62,475 nt of DNA, from NCBI GenBank assembly GCA_012523085.1, contig JAAYJC010000080.1:1-62475 (forward strand), given 5' to 3'. Below the pieces are notes generated by a model, which had not been told where the DNA came from, searched no databases, and saw nothing but the letters and a program-made list of their open reading frames with translations. The translations under genes and the position numbers were made by a program. Of the stretch, positions 16,756 through 25,176 are shown one piece after another. The first letter of the stretch is position 1. The number at the start of each line of letters is the position of its first letter. The stretch is from Clostridiales bacterium. GTDB taxonomy: Bacteria > Bacillota > Clostridia > Oscillospirales > Oscillospiraceae.

Positions 16756-17406
16756 TTTCTTTTAGCCATTTATGCCCGGACGGATTCATAACGCTCAGTG
16801 TGGTATATAGCCATTCTTTCTGTTCAGCGCTCATTTGTGCCATAGCAGAATCATAATCCAACTGGTAACCTTCGCGTTCGGTATCGGTAGATTTATAAAG
16901 CAAGATGAGCTCGGGGGCAAGGTATGGGATACCGTTTTGTATCAATATTGCTTTAGATATTGGCAAAGTAATATTCTCGTTCCGGGCATACAGAAAAGCC
17001 TCATTACTGCGATTATTAAATAGAAACTCTATAAAATCCAGCTTTATTTGCCCGCTATGGTCAAAGTCCAGATAAAACATATCCGCTTCGCCTTGGGGCG
17101 AGAGCTTTATAAGGTTGCATCCATCTTTGAAACAGAAGATGTTTCTCTTGCTCGAATTTGATTATTAACATCAGAAATGTGATGGGCGATCCCTCCACCG
17201 CACATTTCGTATACATTCCATCCCAATGACTGCATGAAGAGAATAATATTATCCCTATCTTGCCAATAAGCCGAAACATCAATATCACTATGCTTGCGAA
17301 TTGAACGATTCAAAAACAACTCAATTCCAAACCCGCCGCAAAAAGCATAATCAAAACCACTGACGAACAGCAATTCGTTCGCTTCTTTTATTAGATTAAT
17401 CTGCAT
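16739..17406 (-). pseudogene. ANT(2'')-like nucleotidyltransferase, frameshifted
   Basis: The N-terminal frame (17406 downward) carries FCGGFGIELFLNRS and KHSDIDVSAYW, the metal-binding signature of lincosamide or aminoglycoside nucleotidyltransferases. The frame is lost near 17145, where one missing A before AAGAGAAAC would restore RNIFCFKDGCNLIKLSPQGE and the C-terminal frame (17080-16739, ending ENELYT). Restored length is about 222 residues. GTGAGGTGG precedes the ATG. It is the first of three coupled genes with the pyrophosphatase and the second nucleotidyltransferase. Confidence 0.65.
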
Positions 17407-17425
17407 TCTGCCACCTCACTACCTT

Positions 17426-17572
17426 TTATAGGCCTTCATCAGCTAATAATTTGGCGAAGTATGTGCGCATACAAGTTTCAATAGCAGCATTCTCTTCTTC
17501 CTTGGAGAGGATCAATGCCAGACAAAACTTTTTTATATCTGAGTCAATGTTAAATGTAACATCCTCTGTCAT
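17426..17572 (-). CDS. Small hypothetical protein (48 aa)
   Basis: A 48-codon frame from ATG 17572, beginning MTEDVTFNIDSDIKKF and ending TYFAKLLADEGL. It is acidic, with a strand then helices, somewhat like an antitoxin of the ribbon-helix-helix or RelB type, but too short to classify. It has no convincing ribosome site, and lies 20 bases before the ANT-like gene on the same strand. Confidence 0.35.
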   Translation of the reverse strand: MTEDVTFNIDSDIKKFCLALILSKEEENAAIETCMRTYFAKLLADEGL

Positions 17573-17717
17573 GGGAGAAAACACCGCCGATAATGCATTC
17601 TCATATATTATAATTTATTTAGTGAAATTGTCGATACCAACAGACTAATTTAGTTGACACCAATAAAAAGCGCACCCGGTTCTATGGAGTGCTCAAATAC
17701 GCTTATAAAATAACTCT

Positions 17718-17825
17718 TTATGCATTTATCTCCACCACTTTTACACCAAAACACAATCCCGCCGTTAAAGATTCCGGGATTTCTCCATTAATCATCCGCA
17801 TATAGTTTTCTTTTGGTGTCAACAT
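17718..17825 (-). pseudogene. 5' fragment of a UroD-family methyltransferase gene
   Basis: After a strong GGAGG, a 35-codon frame starts MLTPKENYMRMINGEIPE, the N-terminus of uroporphyrinogen-decarboxylase-type methyltransferases (compare MLTEKDNYMRIMRGEMPE at 59853). It then runs into unrelated sequence and stops at 17720-17718. The remaining 300 or so residues are absent. It is a truncated remnant. The stretch 17826-18081 holds only the ribosome site of the next gene. Confidence 0.6.
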
Positions 17826-18081
17826 TCTTTCCTCCGTTCTTTTGCTTTTTTATATTAGTCCGTAAACTAAATTATATCATCCAGATGTTGTATCTGACCT
17901 CCAGCAATGCTAGAATGAAAAATAGAATTATATTTAACGGTTGCTGGTTAACAAGACCTGATTTATTAAGGGGGGAGAAGTATGTTCTTCTAAGTCTTTC
18001 TCAGAGATCCACGGGTTTTTTACAGATTGGCTCTAATAAACAACATATATTATTCAGTATTTAATTATGGAGGTCATAACC

Positions 18082-18981
18082 ATGAATCTTATTGAAAAAT
18101 ACGCTCCTGGCGCCGCAAAACTGTCTATCAGCCAATATTGCCCGCCCAAATGCTTTGAACTTGCCGGCAAACGTTTCGAGTTTGTAATCGATACCGGTGA
18201 GGATACAGGCGATGCAGTTTTATGTTTCCTGGACGAAACCCGTCTTGAATGGAGCACCAAAAGCGTCGGAACACCAAAGACCGAAACGTACGAATGCCGC
18301 AAATCAGACGATTGGACTTATCTCCTTACCTACTGCATTAAGGATAAGACGCCGCGCGAAAACCATACCTGGGTAATCGATCTGGAGCAAGGGCTTGTAA
18401 CGTTCCTGCGCTGCTCGCTCGGCGAGAATCCGTACTGGCCATACATTATTAATAGCCACTTCGGCTTCGGCTACATAAAAGAAGAAGGCAAAGAGCACAC
18501 GGATCTCAGGCGTCACTGTTTTACTGAAGACGTAGCCGGCACGGCCGTGAGGTGGACATACGGCCACAGCACTTCAACAGTTCACGTATATCACAGTTCG
18601 AACTGGTACCGTATCGGATATCCGAAAAACAGGACTGAAACAAAAGAAGTTCCCGATTCGACAAAACGGATAAGAGAAATGATGCAGTCAATGCCGAGCT
18701 CCGACGAACCGGCTTACTACGTAAAAATCAAGGAGGGCATGTACCTCGTCAGCGTCACCGAACAGAATCTTGAAAAGCTTCTCGGGGAGAAATTCGGATT
18801 CCGCAGCGATACGCTGTGCTTCCTGGATAACTGGAAGCGCATGTACAGCGTAGGCCGCGGTTTCGGAACATCAACAAATGAAGGCAAGGACCGCGAGATT
18901 TTTGTCATTATTGGCAAATACGGCTCACCTGAAGAGGTAGACGAGAGTTTTTTTACGAATCCGATCCCCTACATTGTGTAG
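18082..18981 (+). CDS. MoaF-like protein, single unit
   Basis: 299 residues. GGAGGT at 18069-18074 lies seven bases before ATG 18082. It has an N-terminal MoaF-like barrel (LAGKRFEFVIDTGEDTGDAV, then WSTKSVGT) and a C-terminal MoaF-like unit (VRWTYGHSTSTVHVYHS, YVKIKEGMYLVSV). No signal peptide, so cytoplasmic. MoaF proteins have a lipocalin-like fold and were first noted in a monoamine-regulated operon; the biochemical role is unclear. The next gene is a longer paralogue. The family call rests on pattern recognition. Confidence 0.6.
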   Translation: MNLIEKYAPGAAKLSISQYCPPKCFELAGKRFEFVIDTGEDTGDAVLCFLDETRLEWSTKSVGTPKTETYECRKSDDWTYLLTYCIKDKTPRENHTWVIDLEQGLVTFLRCSLGENPYWPYIINSHFGFGYIKEEGKEHTDLRRHCFTEDVAGTAVRWTYGHSTSTVHVYHSSNWYRIGYPKNRTETKEVPDSTKRIREMMQSMPSSDEPAYYVKIKEGMYLVSVTEQNLEKLLGEKFGFRSDTLCFLDNWKRMYSVGRGFGTSTNEGKDREIFVIIGKYGSPEEVDESFFTNPIPYIV

Positions 18982-19120
18982 AGGGTTAGCATCCATATAA
19001 ACAGCAAGCTGGGGATCGAAAAGAGTCCGTAATCGCATATGCTATTACATTCAGTTGTCACACTAAAATAGAACATGCTAATGACGGTATATCAGGACGT
19101 CCTGCGCGGCATCAACTTTC

Positions 19121-19163
19121 TGCCGATTCCGACAGAGTTTATACTTCTCGCTCGGAATCGGCA
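19121..19163. repeat. 12-bp inverted repeat between MoaF-like genes
   Basis: A perfect inverted repeat (19121-19132 with 19152-19163) in the 292-base gap between the MoaF-like genes. It lacks a U-tract. Nothing else recognisable lies in this gap. Confidence 0.5.
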
Positions 19164-19273
19164 TGGAAGTTAAAATACACAGTATAATGACGAACAGAAC
19201 AAAAACCGAAGCAGAACGCTACGGAATTTACACGAGCGGGATTTTGATTAGAAAACTGAAGGGAGTACATGTC

Positions 19274-21013
19274 ATGAATTATTTCAAAGCGACATTTTAC
19301 GATACGTATACACCGCTTACAGAAGAGCAAATCCGGCAAAAACTCACGCCAGTTCCGTCACCAGCCTGCGCGTCTCCGTCATGGTGCGGGCTGACCGGTA
19401 AGAACATAAAAATCATCTTAGATGATGGACCTGTATTGGAATATGCGTTTACGCGCGATATGCTCAGATTCACTGAGGGCGGTAGCCAGCCGGTTGAAGT
19501 CCCATACGCGGCTAAGGAGCTGGAAGGCATAATCTTACTGACTCATATGATCCCTGACACGGTTCGTGGATATAGCATCGTTATAGACAGCAATACGAAT
19601 CTCGTCACGGCGTTCGAGGTCTGGTTCTGTGGGTTCGAGCCCGATAAGCGGGAAGTCTGGCGCCACTGCATGCAAGGGTATGTTGACGCGGGCGGCCCCG
19701 CACCGGAGAAACGTCACGGCCTCACAAACCGGATCGAAGGCACGGGTACTCACTGGATTGACGACAATGGCAGGGAAATGCTGTATTTCTTTCCGTCGGT
19801 TGTATGGTCGTCCTATGTAGAGCTATCAAACCCACGTGGGGGTATCACCATAACCGCCCCGTCGGATTACTATAAAATCAACGACAAATACTACATCTAC
19901 TCGCGAAGCGAGCAGGAGTATTCAGGGTCATTCACGCTGGAAGTGATCGACCTGTTCACTGTAAGACATATAGGAGTGCGTCTGGGGTTCGACCTAAACG
20001 ACGCGCTCGACTACGTAATATACAGCGGCAAGGGAGAGATTACCGGGCGCTGTACGAATCTGGAGCTGCTGACGGATTACGGCACGGAGGGTCCATTCGA
20101 CGAGAAACGCCGCGAGAAGTTCAAACAGGAGGGTAAGGGTTCGCGACCGAGCTACCGCCCCAGATTCATGCACAGAGATTACACAAAAGAAGAAGTGGAC
20201 GAAATCATCAGGAAGAACTTGCGGTGCTTCAAGGGGCGCACTATCATGTCAAGCGCTAACACCCTTGAGACCAGCGACTATATGGTAGGCAAGCGCTTCG
20301 CTCTGCGTTACGACAACGGACTGGTTTGGGAGTATGACATTCTTGACGCAAGCCGGTTGAAGTGGCGGCTTGGGGGCGAGTCGGACTGGCACGAGGAAGT
20401 GTATCAGGGCATAGAGCCTGCGAAGGACATCATCCTATTCAGTCATATATGCACGGGGAGCGATCCACTGCGTAACGCAACCCACGCTGTCGATTTTTCT
20501 AATGGGCTAACGACCTGTGTAGACGCGCGGCTCGGCAATGGGCGCAAGCCATGGGAGGTTGGCCACGAGGCGTACTTCGGTATCCTTGATATGGACGATG
20601 GTCCGACGCCCCCGGTAACTGCACGGCATGGGTTCACGACGGAGTTGGTCGGTAAGGCGTATTCATGGGCTTACGGCGAGCACATGCAGTCCATTCACGT
20701 GTATAGCACGCCGGAGTCCTATTCCTGGACGATCATTGCCAATAAAAACGCGGGTGGCTTTATGTGGAGTTCCCCATGTCTGTATGTGAAGCTCAGGGAA
20801 GATGCCTATCTGATGAGCTGGACGGAAGACGCCTGCAACGGCAACCAGGGGACGTTTATTCTGAACCCGTGGATCATGCACGACGGAGGTTTCTTCTTCG
20901 GTATCGGTGATTCGGAGGATGAGCCCGATGTGCATTTAAATCCCCTCGGCGCCTATGCCCGCCCCCTGGCCGGATACGACCTGATGCGGTTTTTTGAACA
21001 GAAACAGAAATAG
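19274..21013 (+). CDS. MoaF-like protein with two MoaF units
   Basis: 579 residues from ATG 19274, supported by AAGGGAG nine bases upstream. Two tandem MoaF-type modules: the first has LTGKNIKIILDDGPVLEYAF with a C-terminal part near MLYFFPSVVWSSYVEL; the second has MVGKRFALRYDNGLVWEY, YSWAYGEHMQSIHVYSTPES and YVKLREDAYLMSWTEDACNG, ending FFFGIGDSED. The second module is the closer match to MoaF. No signal peptide. Role unknown; the pair suggests a shared hydrophobic ligand or substrate, which is inference. Confidence 0.65.
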   Translation: MNYFKATFYDTYTPLTEEQIRQKLTPVPSPACASPSWCGLTGKNIKIILDDGPVLEYAFTRDMLRFTEGGSQPVEVPYAAKELEGIILLTHMIPDTVRGYSIVIDSNTNLVTAFEVWFCGFEPDKREVWRHCMQGYVDAGGPAPEKRHGLTNRIEGTGTHWIDDNGREMLYFFPSVVWSSYVELSNPRGGITITAPSDYYKINDKYYIYSRSEQEYSGSFTLEVIDLFTVRHIGVRLGFDLNDALDYVIYSGKGEITGRCTNLELLTDYGTEGPFDEKRREKFKQEGKGSRPSYRPRFMHRDYTKEEVDEIIRKNLRCFKGRTIMSSANTLETSDYMVGKRFALRYDNGLVWEYDILDASRLKWRLGGESDWHEEVYQGIEPAKDIILFSHICTGSDPLRNATHAVDFSNGLTTCVDARLGNGRKPWEVGHEAYFGILDMDDGPTPPVTARHGFTTELVGKAYSWAYGEHMQSIHVYSTPESYSWTIIANKNAGGFMWSSPCLYVKLREDAYLMSWTEDACNGNQGTFILNPWIMHDGGFFFGIGDSEDEPDVHLNPLGAYARPLAGYDLMRFFEQKQK

Positions 21014-21265
21014 CGGTGTCTTTGGCTGCCGGCTTTTCCCCCAGGATTAACGGCTGCGAACAGATCAGCCGGATTGCAAGCCAAAGTTCTCACAAAAAGC
21101 AGTTCTACGCATTAGAAAAATTAACGCCTTATAAGTAAAGCCCCGCCATCGCATAAGCCGGATTAATTCTTTTGGTTCGTTTGTCCTAATGATCCTCACT
21201 CTCAGAAAAAATCTTCCTCTCAGATGTCAGTCAAAGAAATGCCGGAAACGAACCCTTGCACAACA

Positions 21266-21305
21266 TAAACGCCCACAGAGCATTAATCTGCTCCATGGGC
21301 GTTTA
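21266..21305. terminator. Hairpin downstream of the MoaF-like genes
   Basis: A 10-base inverted repeat (21266-21275 with 21296-21305) with an inner GAGCA/TGCTC pair. It is the likely transcript end for the rightward MoaF-like genes. Confidence 0.5.
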
Positions 21306-21318
21306 CTTTCTCATCCAT

Positions 21319-21370
21319 AAAGCAAGGGGACGGGTCATCTGCTTTAAGCAGAAAAGCGTCCCCTTGCTTT
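21319..21370. terminator. Strong hairpin downstream of the tRNA operon
   Basis: A perfect 13-base inverted repeat (21319-21331 with 21358-21370) with an inner TCTGCTTT/AAGCAGA pair, about 30 bases beyond the 3' end of the last tRNA on the minus strand. Probable terminator of the tRNA operon. Confidence 0.55.
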
Positions 21371-21399
21371 ATTCATCCACAACGTATTGTGGATTCGGC

Positions 21400-21475
21400 T
21401 GGTGGAGACAGAGGAACTCGAATCCCCGACCCCTTGCGTGTGAAGCAAGTGCTCTACCGGCTGAGCTATGCCTCC
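21400..21475 (-). tRNA. tRNA-Val (anticodon CAC)
   Basis: 76 bases including an encoded CCA. The acceptor stem GGAGGCA pairs with TGTCTCC, the anticodon stem CTTGC/GCAAG encloses TTCACAC (anticodon CAC), and the T-arm loop is TTCGAGT. Third gene of the tRNA operon. Confidence 0.93.
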
Positions 21476-21489
21476 CTGTCTGATTGCAC

Positions 21490-21524
21490 ATTCACCGGAA
21501 AAAGCGGGGCTTTTTCCGGTGAAT
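21490..21524. repeat. 16-bp perfect hairpin between tRNA genes
   Basis: 21490-21505 pairs with 21509-21524 around a 3-base loop, between tRNA-Glu and tRNA-Val. It could be a processing or attenuating structure of the tRNA transcript. Confidence 0.7.
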
Positions 21525-21529
21525 TGACT

Positions 21530-21604
21530 TGGTGACCCGTACGGGACTCGAACCCATGTTACCGCCGTGAAAGGGCGGTGTCTTAACCGCTTGACCAACG
21601 GGCC
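21530..21604 (-). tRNA. tRNA-Glu (anticodon TTC)
   Basis: 75 bases with an encoded CCA. The anticodon stem CCGCC/GGCGG encloses CTTTCAC (anticodon TTC), and the T-loop is GTTCGAGTC. Second gene of the operon. Confidence 0.93.
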
Positions 21605-21661
21605 TTGTTGCGTTTTCTCAGCACACGGATTGCCGTTTTGGCAGCAATCCGAATGCTGATA

Positions 21662-21738
21662 TGGTAGCGGCAACTGGATTTGAACCAGTGACACTCCGGG
21701 TATGAACCGAATGCTCTAGCCAACTGAGCTATGCCGCC
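21662..21738 (-). tRNA. tRNA-Met (anticodon CAT), elongator-like
   Basis: 77 bases with an encoded CCA. The acceptor stem GGCGGCA fits an elongator tRNA-Met, and the anticodon loop is TTCATAC. Lysidine-modified tRNA-Ile(CAT) is the alternative but the body looks like tRNA-Met. First gene of the operon. Confidence 0.9.
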
Positions 21739-21797
21739 AAACAGTAACCGCTTCCTCAATTTAAAAAATACCGGAATTGGGAGAAGTGGCGAAAAGA

Positions 21798-21826
21798 ATT
21801 ATACTTTATAGAGACGCCCTTGTCAA
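21798..21826 (-). promoter_or_regulatory. Consensus promoter of the tRNA operon
   Basis: Minus-strand TTGACA (21826-21821) and TATAAT (21803-21798) with a 17-base spacer, a perfect sigma-A match about 60 bases before tRNA-Met. Confidence 0.9.
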
Positions 21827-21966
21827 GTGCATAGGGTTATCTTTTTCGGTAGTATATTTATCCGATTCAGCGAACAGAGCCGAAGAATTCAGCCGGTTAT
21901 TGTAATGAATAAAAACATGGTATATAATTGCTCTGTCGCAGCTCCCTTTAGCAGGGATTTTATTCT

Positions 21967-23502
21967 ATGGAAAAAGCCGGAGGTGAGCGGCATATAGACG
22001 ATTTATTTTTTTATTGTTTGACCGCGTCATTTCTGGCGGCCGGTTTTGTTTTGTCGCTCGGGTTTGTCGGTGCGTTCTCCCGAAATCGATATAAACCGGC
22101 GGCTCATAAAGCGTGGGTGCGCGACAGCATTCCGGAAATCGTTTTAAGAACTGGCTGGATCTTCGGCACGGTGCCGTTAATTTTAAAATTCGGACGCTGG
22201 GGGTTCGGTGCGGCGGCGGCCATTTATATCGCAGTCATGATCATCAATCTCCCGAAGGCAGGCGCTGTTTTCTTGGCGCGCGACAAAAGGCTTCTCGGCA
22301 TGCAGACGGTTTTGCTGTTGACGGTTGCGGTGCTTGGTATTTTAATGAAAAACAGCCGCAACTTTTATTCAATGGTCTATGCGATCGTCTCGTTAAGCAC
22401 GCCCTATATTGTGATGCTCGCAAATACAATTAACCGTCCGTATGAGAATGCGGTCAGAAAAAAAGAACAAACAGCGGCAAAACGCGTGCTCGACAGCCTG
22501 CCTGATTTGAAGGTCGCCGTCATACTGTGTGACTGTGATACAGGGTATGTAACCGGTATATTGGAGAGCCTTATTGGCGCCTTTTACCGCGTGCTTGCTT
22601 TGACCGGCTGCAGCTCCACAGACAGCATAACGGCAGCAATCAGCGAAAGGCTGAGCCCCGATCATCAGATTTTGCTGTTCGGAATGCCTATGCGGGAAAC
22701 CGGCGAATGGAAAAAAGTCTGCCATATGGTCAGGCCCGATTACAGTGTGATTTTTTTAAGTGATGCCGAGACCTCCGATGCTAAGACGCGTGAAGAATTT
22801 GAAACGGCGATGCGGGAACTGGCGGATGCCATGCCCCCGGAGGGGATCATTTTTTATCAAGCGGATGCGGAACCGACAAAAAGCTTACGAAAAACCGGCG
22901 ATTGGATCGGTTTCGGTATGAAAAACGGAGATTATATTACCGGGGAAATATCCGTTTTGGGAAGCGGGACAAAATTCACCTTAAGGGGCACTGAATTTCA
23001 TACAGAGTTAATCGGAAAACGCTGTTTGACCGGAATTGCCGCAGCCCTGGCGGTCGCGCTGACGCTGAACATTTTGCCGCAGGAGATGGTTGAGCCGGTG
23101 CGAAGGCTGAAGAGCAAGCCGGGCAGACTGCAGCTGAGGAAATCGGGGGATAATCTGATTATTGACGACCGCTGCGGCGCTAAACCCGAAGAGGCGCTTG
23201 AAGCGTTGGCGGAATTTCATGGGTTCAGGCTATTGGTCACACCCGGTATAGCGCTGACCGAAACGAAGCGGGACCGGGAGAATTTCCGATTTGGCATGCA
23301 GGCAGCCGGTATCTTCGACCATGTTATTCTATATGGAGGAGCGCAGACTCTCTTTGTTTATAACGGCTTGATTGCGGCCGGGTTTTCCGGCGAGAAGATT
23401 GTAACGGTAAAAACACGAAACGAGGCCCTGATACGAGCGGAAGGGATTGATACACATGGGAAAATGCGTATAATTCTTGAGGAAAACGGACTGCCCGATT
23501 AG
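21967..23502 (+). CDS. Membrane-anchored Mur-ligase-like protein lacking a P-loop
   Basis: 511 residues. About four hydrophobic segments in residues 10-150 end in ANTINRPYENAVRKKEQ, then a MurF/MurE-like body: a central region that includes LGSGTKFTLRG, then LTGIAAALAVALTLNI, and a C-terminal domain with SKPGRLQLRKSGDNLIIDD. Where Mur ligases have the ATP-binding GKT/S loop this protein reads LKVAVILCDCDTGYVTG, so ligase activity is doubtful. The start is uncertain: GGAGGTG lies inside the frame at about 21979. It is followed by prfB 81 bases on. Confidence 0.65.
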   Translation: MEKAGGERHIDDLFFYCLTASFLAAGFVLSLGFVGAFSRNRYKPAAHKAWVRDSIPEIVLRTGWIFGTVPLILKFGRWGFGAAAAIYIAVMIINLPKAGAVFLARDKRLLGMQTVLLLTVAVLGILMKNSRNFYSMVYAIVSLSTPYIVMLANTINRPYENAVRKKEQTAAKRVLDSLPDLKVAVILCDCDTGYVTGILESLIGAFYRVLALTGCSSTDSITAAISERLSPDHQILLFGMPMRETGEWKKVCHMVRPDYSVIFLSDAETSDAKTREEFETAMRELADAMPPEGIIFYQADAEPTKSLRKTGDWIGFGMKNGDYITGEISVLGSGTKFTLRGTEFHTELIGKRCLTGIAAALAVALTLNILPQEMVEPVRRLKSKPGRLQLRKSGDNLIIDDRCGAKPEEALEALAEFHGFRLLVTPGIALTETKRDRENFRFGMQAAGIFDHVILYGGAQTLFVYNGLIAAGFSGEKIVTVKTRNEALIRAEGIDTHGKMRIILEENGLPD

Positions 23503-23583
23503 ATGCGCGGTCAAGGAACACCGGGATAGGTCCGGCCCGGGACGGGTAGAGACAGACCGATTACATGACAGAAGAAGGCGGGG

Positions 23584-24690
23584 ATGCATATGGTTGAATT
23601 TGATGAATATAAAGCGAAGCTGAACGGACTGAAGCCGGAACTTCAGAATCTGTATGAGGCGCTCAAGACGAAAGAGGCTGAAAACGAGATTGCGCGCCTG
23701 GAGGAACAAAGCGCGGCAGACGGTTTCTGGAACGATCTCGAAAATTCCCAGAAAGTGCTTCAGACAATAAAAAAACTGAAATCCAAAATCGCAGTCTATA
23801 AAAAGCTCATGTCCAAGTGGGAGGACTTGCATGCCCTTTGTACGATGGCCATTGAGGAAAACGACGATTCCATGCTGCCGGAGCTGCTCGAGGACTATAG
23901 TGTTTTTGAAAAGGAACTGGAGACAGCAAGGCTCAGCACACTGCTCACGGGTGAATATGACGGGTGCAATGCGATTATATCTTTTCACGCCGGTGCCGGC
24001 GGAACGGAGGCCCAGGACTGGGCACAGATGCTTTACAGAATGTATACGCGCTGGGCCGAGCGGCACGGTTATAAATATAAGCTGCTTGACTGGCTGGACG
24101 GAGATGAGGCCGGAATTAAGAGTGCTACAATATTGATTTCCGGTGAAAACGCTTACGGCTACCTGAAAAGCGAATCGGGTGTGCACAGACTCGTTCGCAT
24201 ATCCCCGTTTGATTCCTCCGGCAGGAGGCACACCTCGTTTGCCGCTATTGAGGTTATGCCGGAGATTGAAGGAGACGATGAGATCGTCATCAGGGCCGAA
24301 GATCTGAAGGTGGACACTTACCGTTCCAGCGGGGCAGGCGGTCAGCATGTCAACAAAACGGAGTCGGCCATCCGTATTACGCATATCCCGACCGGAATCG
24401 TCGTTTCGTGCCAAGTGGAACGCAGCCAGCACCAGAACCGCGAGAATGCGATGAACATGCTGAAGGCAAAGCTTGCGGAAATCAAGGAACGGGAACATCT
24501 GGAACGCGTTGAGGACATAAAGGGTGCTCAGATGAAAATTGAGTGGGGGAGTCAGATCCGATCCTATGTTTTTATGCCCTACACGCTGGCAAAGGACCAC
24601 AGAACAGGTTATGAAGCGGGAAACATCAACGCCGTTATGGACGGTGATCTGGATGGATTCATCAACGCTTATCTGAGCATGAAAGCATAA
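23584..24690 (+). CDS. prfB: Peptide chain release factor 2
   Basis: 368 residues (or 366 from ATG 23590, giving MVEFDEY). It recognises UGA and UAA stop codons and triggers peptide release. The codon-reading motif SPF is in RISPFDSSGRRHTSF and the catalytic GGQ in SSGAGGQHVNKTES. The usual prfB autoregulatory +1 frameshift site (CTT TGA near codon 25) is absent: the frame is open throughout. It lies between a Mur-ligase-like gene and a small coiled-coil gene. Confidence 0.97.
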   Translation: MHMVEFDEYKAKLNGLKPELQNLYEALKTKEAENEIARLEEQSAADGFWNDLENSQKVLQTIKKLKSKIAVYKKLMSKWEDLHALCTMAIEENDDSMLPELLEDYSVFEKELETARLSTLLTGEYDGCNAIISFHAGAGGTEAQDWAQMLYRMYTRWAERHGYKYKLLDWLDGDEAGIKSATILISGENAYGYLKSESGVHRLVRISPFDSSGRRHTSFAAIEVMPEIEGDDEIVIRAEDLKVDTYRSSGAGGQHVNKTESAIRITHIPTGIVVSCQVERSQHQNRENAMNMLKAKLAEIKEREHLERVEDIKGAQMKIEWGSQIRSYVFMPYTLAKDHRTGYEAGNINAVMDGDLDGFINAYLSMKA

Positions 24691-24825
24691 AGTGCATTGT
24701 TATTTTGACAGGATTTTGCGGTTGCCTTGTTGTGTCAGTACACATGAAAAAGATTGCGGGAAAAAGAGTTTGAATCGGAAAATTGCTTTTCACTTATTTC
24801 TGTAACGCATGAAATGGAGGCATCT

Positions 24826-25032
24826 ATGGACGATTTTCGTAAAATGAGTCAAGCGGAGCTCAGCACAAAACTTAAGGAACTAAAAGAGCTTTATGATGAA
24901 GTTGAAGAGGAAAGACATATTGTTCTTGGCCAGGAAAATCTTCACCTTCATGCTGCCATCGCAAAGAATTATGAAGAAGAGATAAAGGATATCCAGGATA
25001 AAATCGGACAGATTGAAGCGCTGCTGAAATAG
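24826..25032 (+). CDS. Small coiled-coil protein (68 aa)
   Basis: 68 residues from ATG 24826, with GGAGG five bases upstream; a longer in-frame start at 24754 has no ribosome site. The sequence is Glu/Lys-rich with heptads (ELSTKLKELKELYDEVEEE and KNYEEEIKDIQDKIGQIEA). It is probably a soluble helical hairpin. Function unknown; it lies downstream of prfB. Confidence 0.6.
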   Translation: MDDFRKMSQAELSTKLKELKELYDEVEEERHIVLGQENLHLHAAIAKNYEEEIKDIQDKIGQIEALLK

Positions 25033-25100
25033 CGCCGGGGTAAGAAAAATCGGCTTGTCACAAGGCAACCGCATCTGCAACACAACCATCTGAATCAAAC

Positions 25101-25176
25101 CCATAACGGGGGTACAGCGAAATGCAGTCTATACATTTTGCTGTACCCCCGTTATGGGTTGTACCCCGTTATGATT
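25101..25176. repeat. Long hairpin with a repeated GTACCCC-GTTATG motif
   Basis: 18 bases at 25101-25118 pair perfectly with 25140-25157, and the stem extends inward through GCGAAATG/CATTTTGC. GTACCCC(C)GTTATG is then repeated directly at 25159-25171. There is no U-tract. It lies about 290 bases before the hydrogenase operon in an otherwise gene-free 414-base gap. Confidence 0.7.

Noticed and set aside
17653..17823. 11-bp inverted repeats (GTTGACACCAA/TTGGTGTCAAC) 160 bases apart, considered as ends of a small mobile element
   Set aside because: One arm is simply the start of the UroD-like stub (M-L-T-P-K); no target duplication or internal signal was seen.
23329..24600. A 423-codon minus-strand frame across prfB
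   Set aside because: Antisense to the conserved release-factor gene and without protein-like features.
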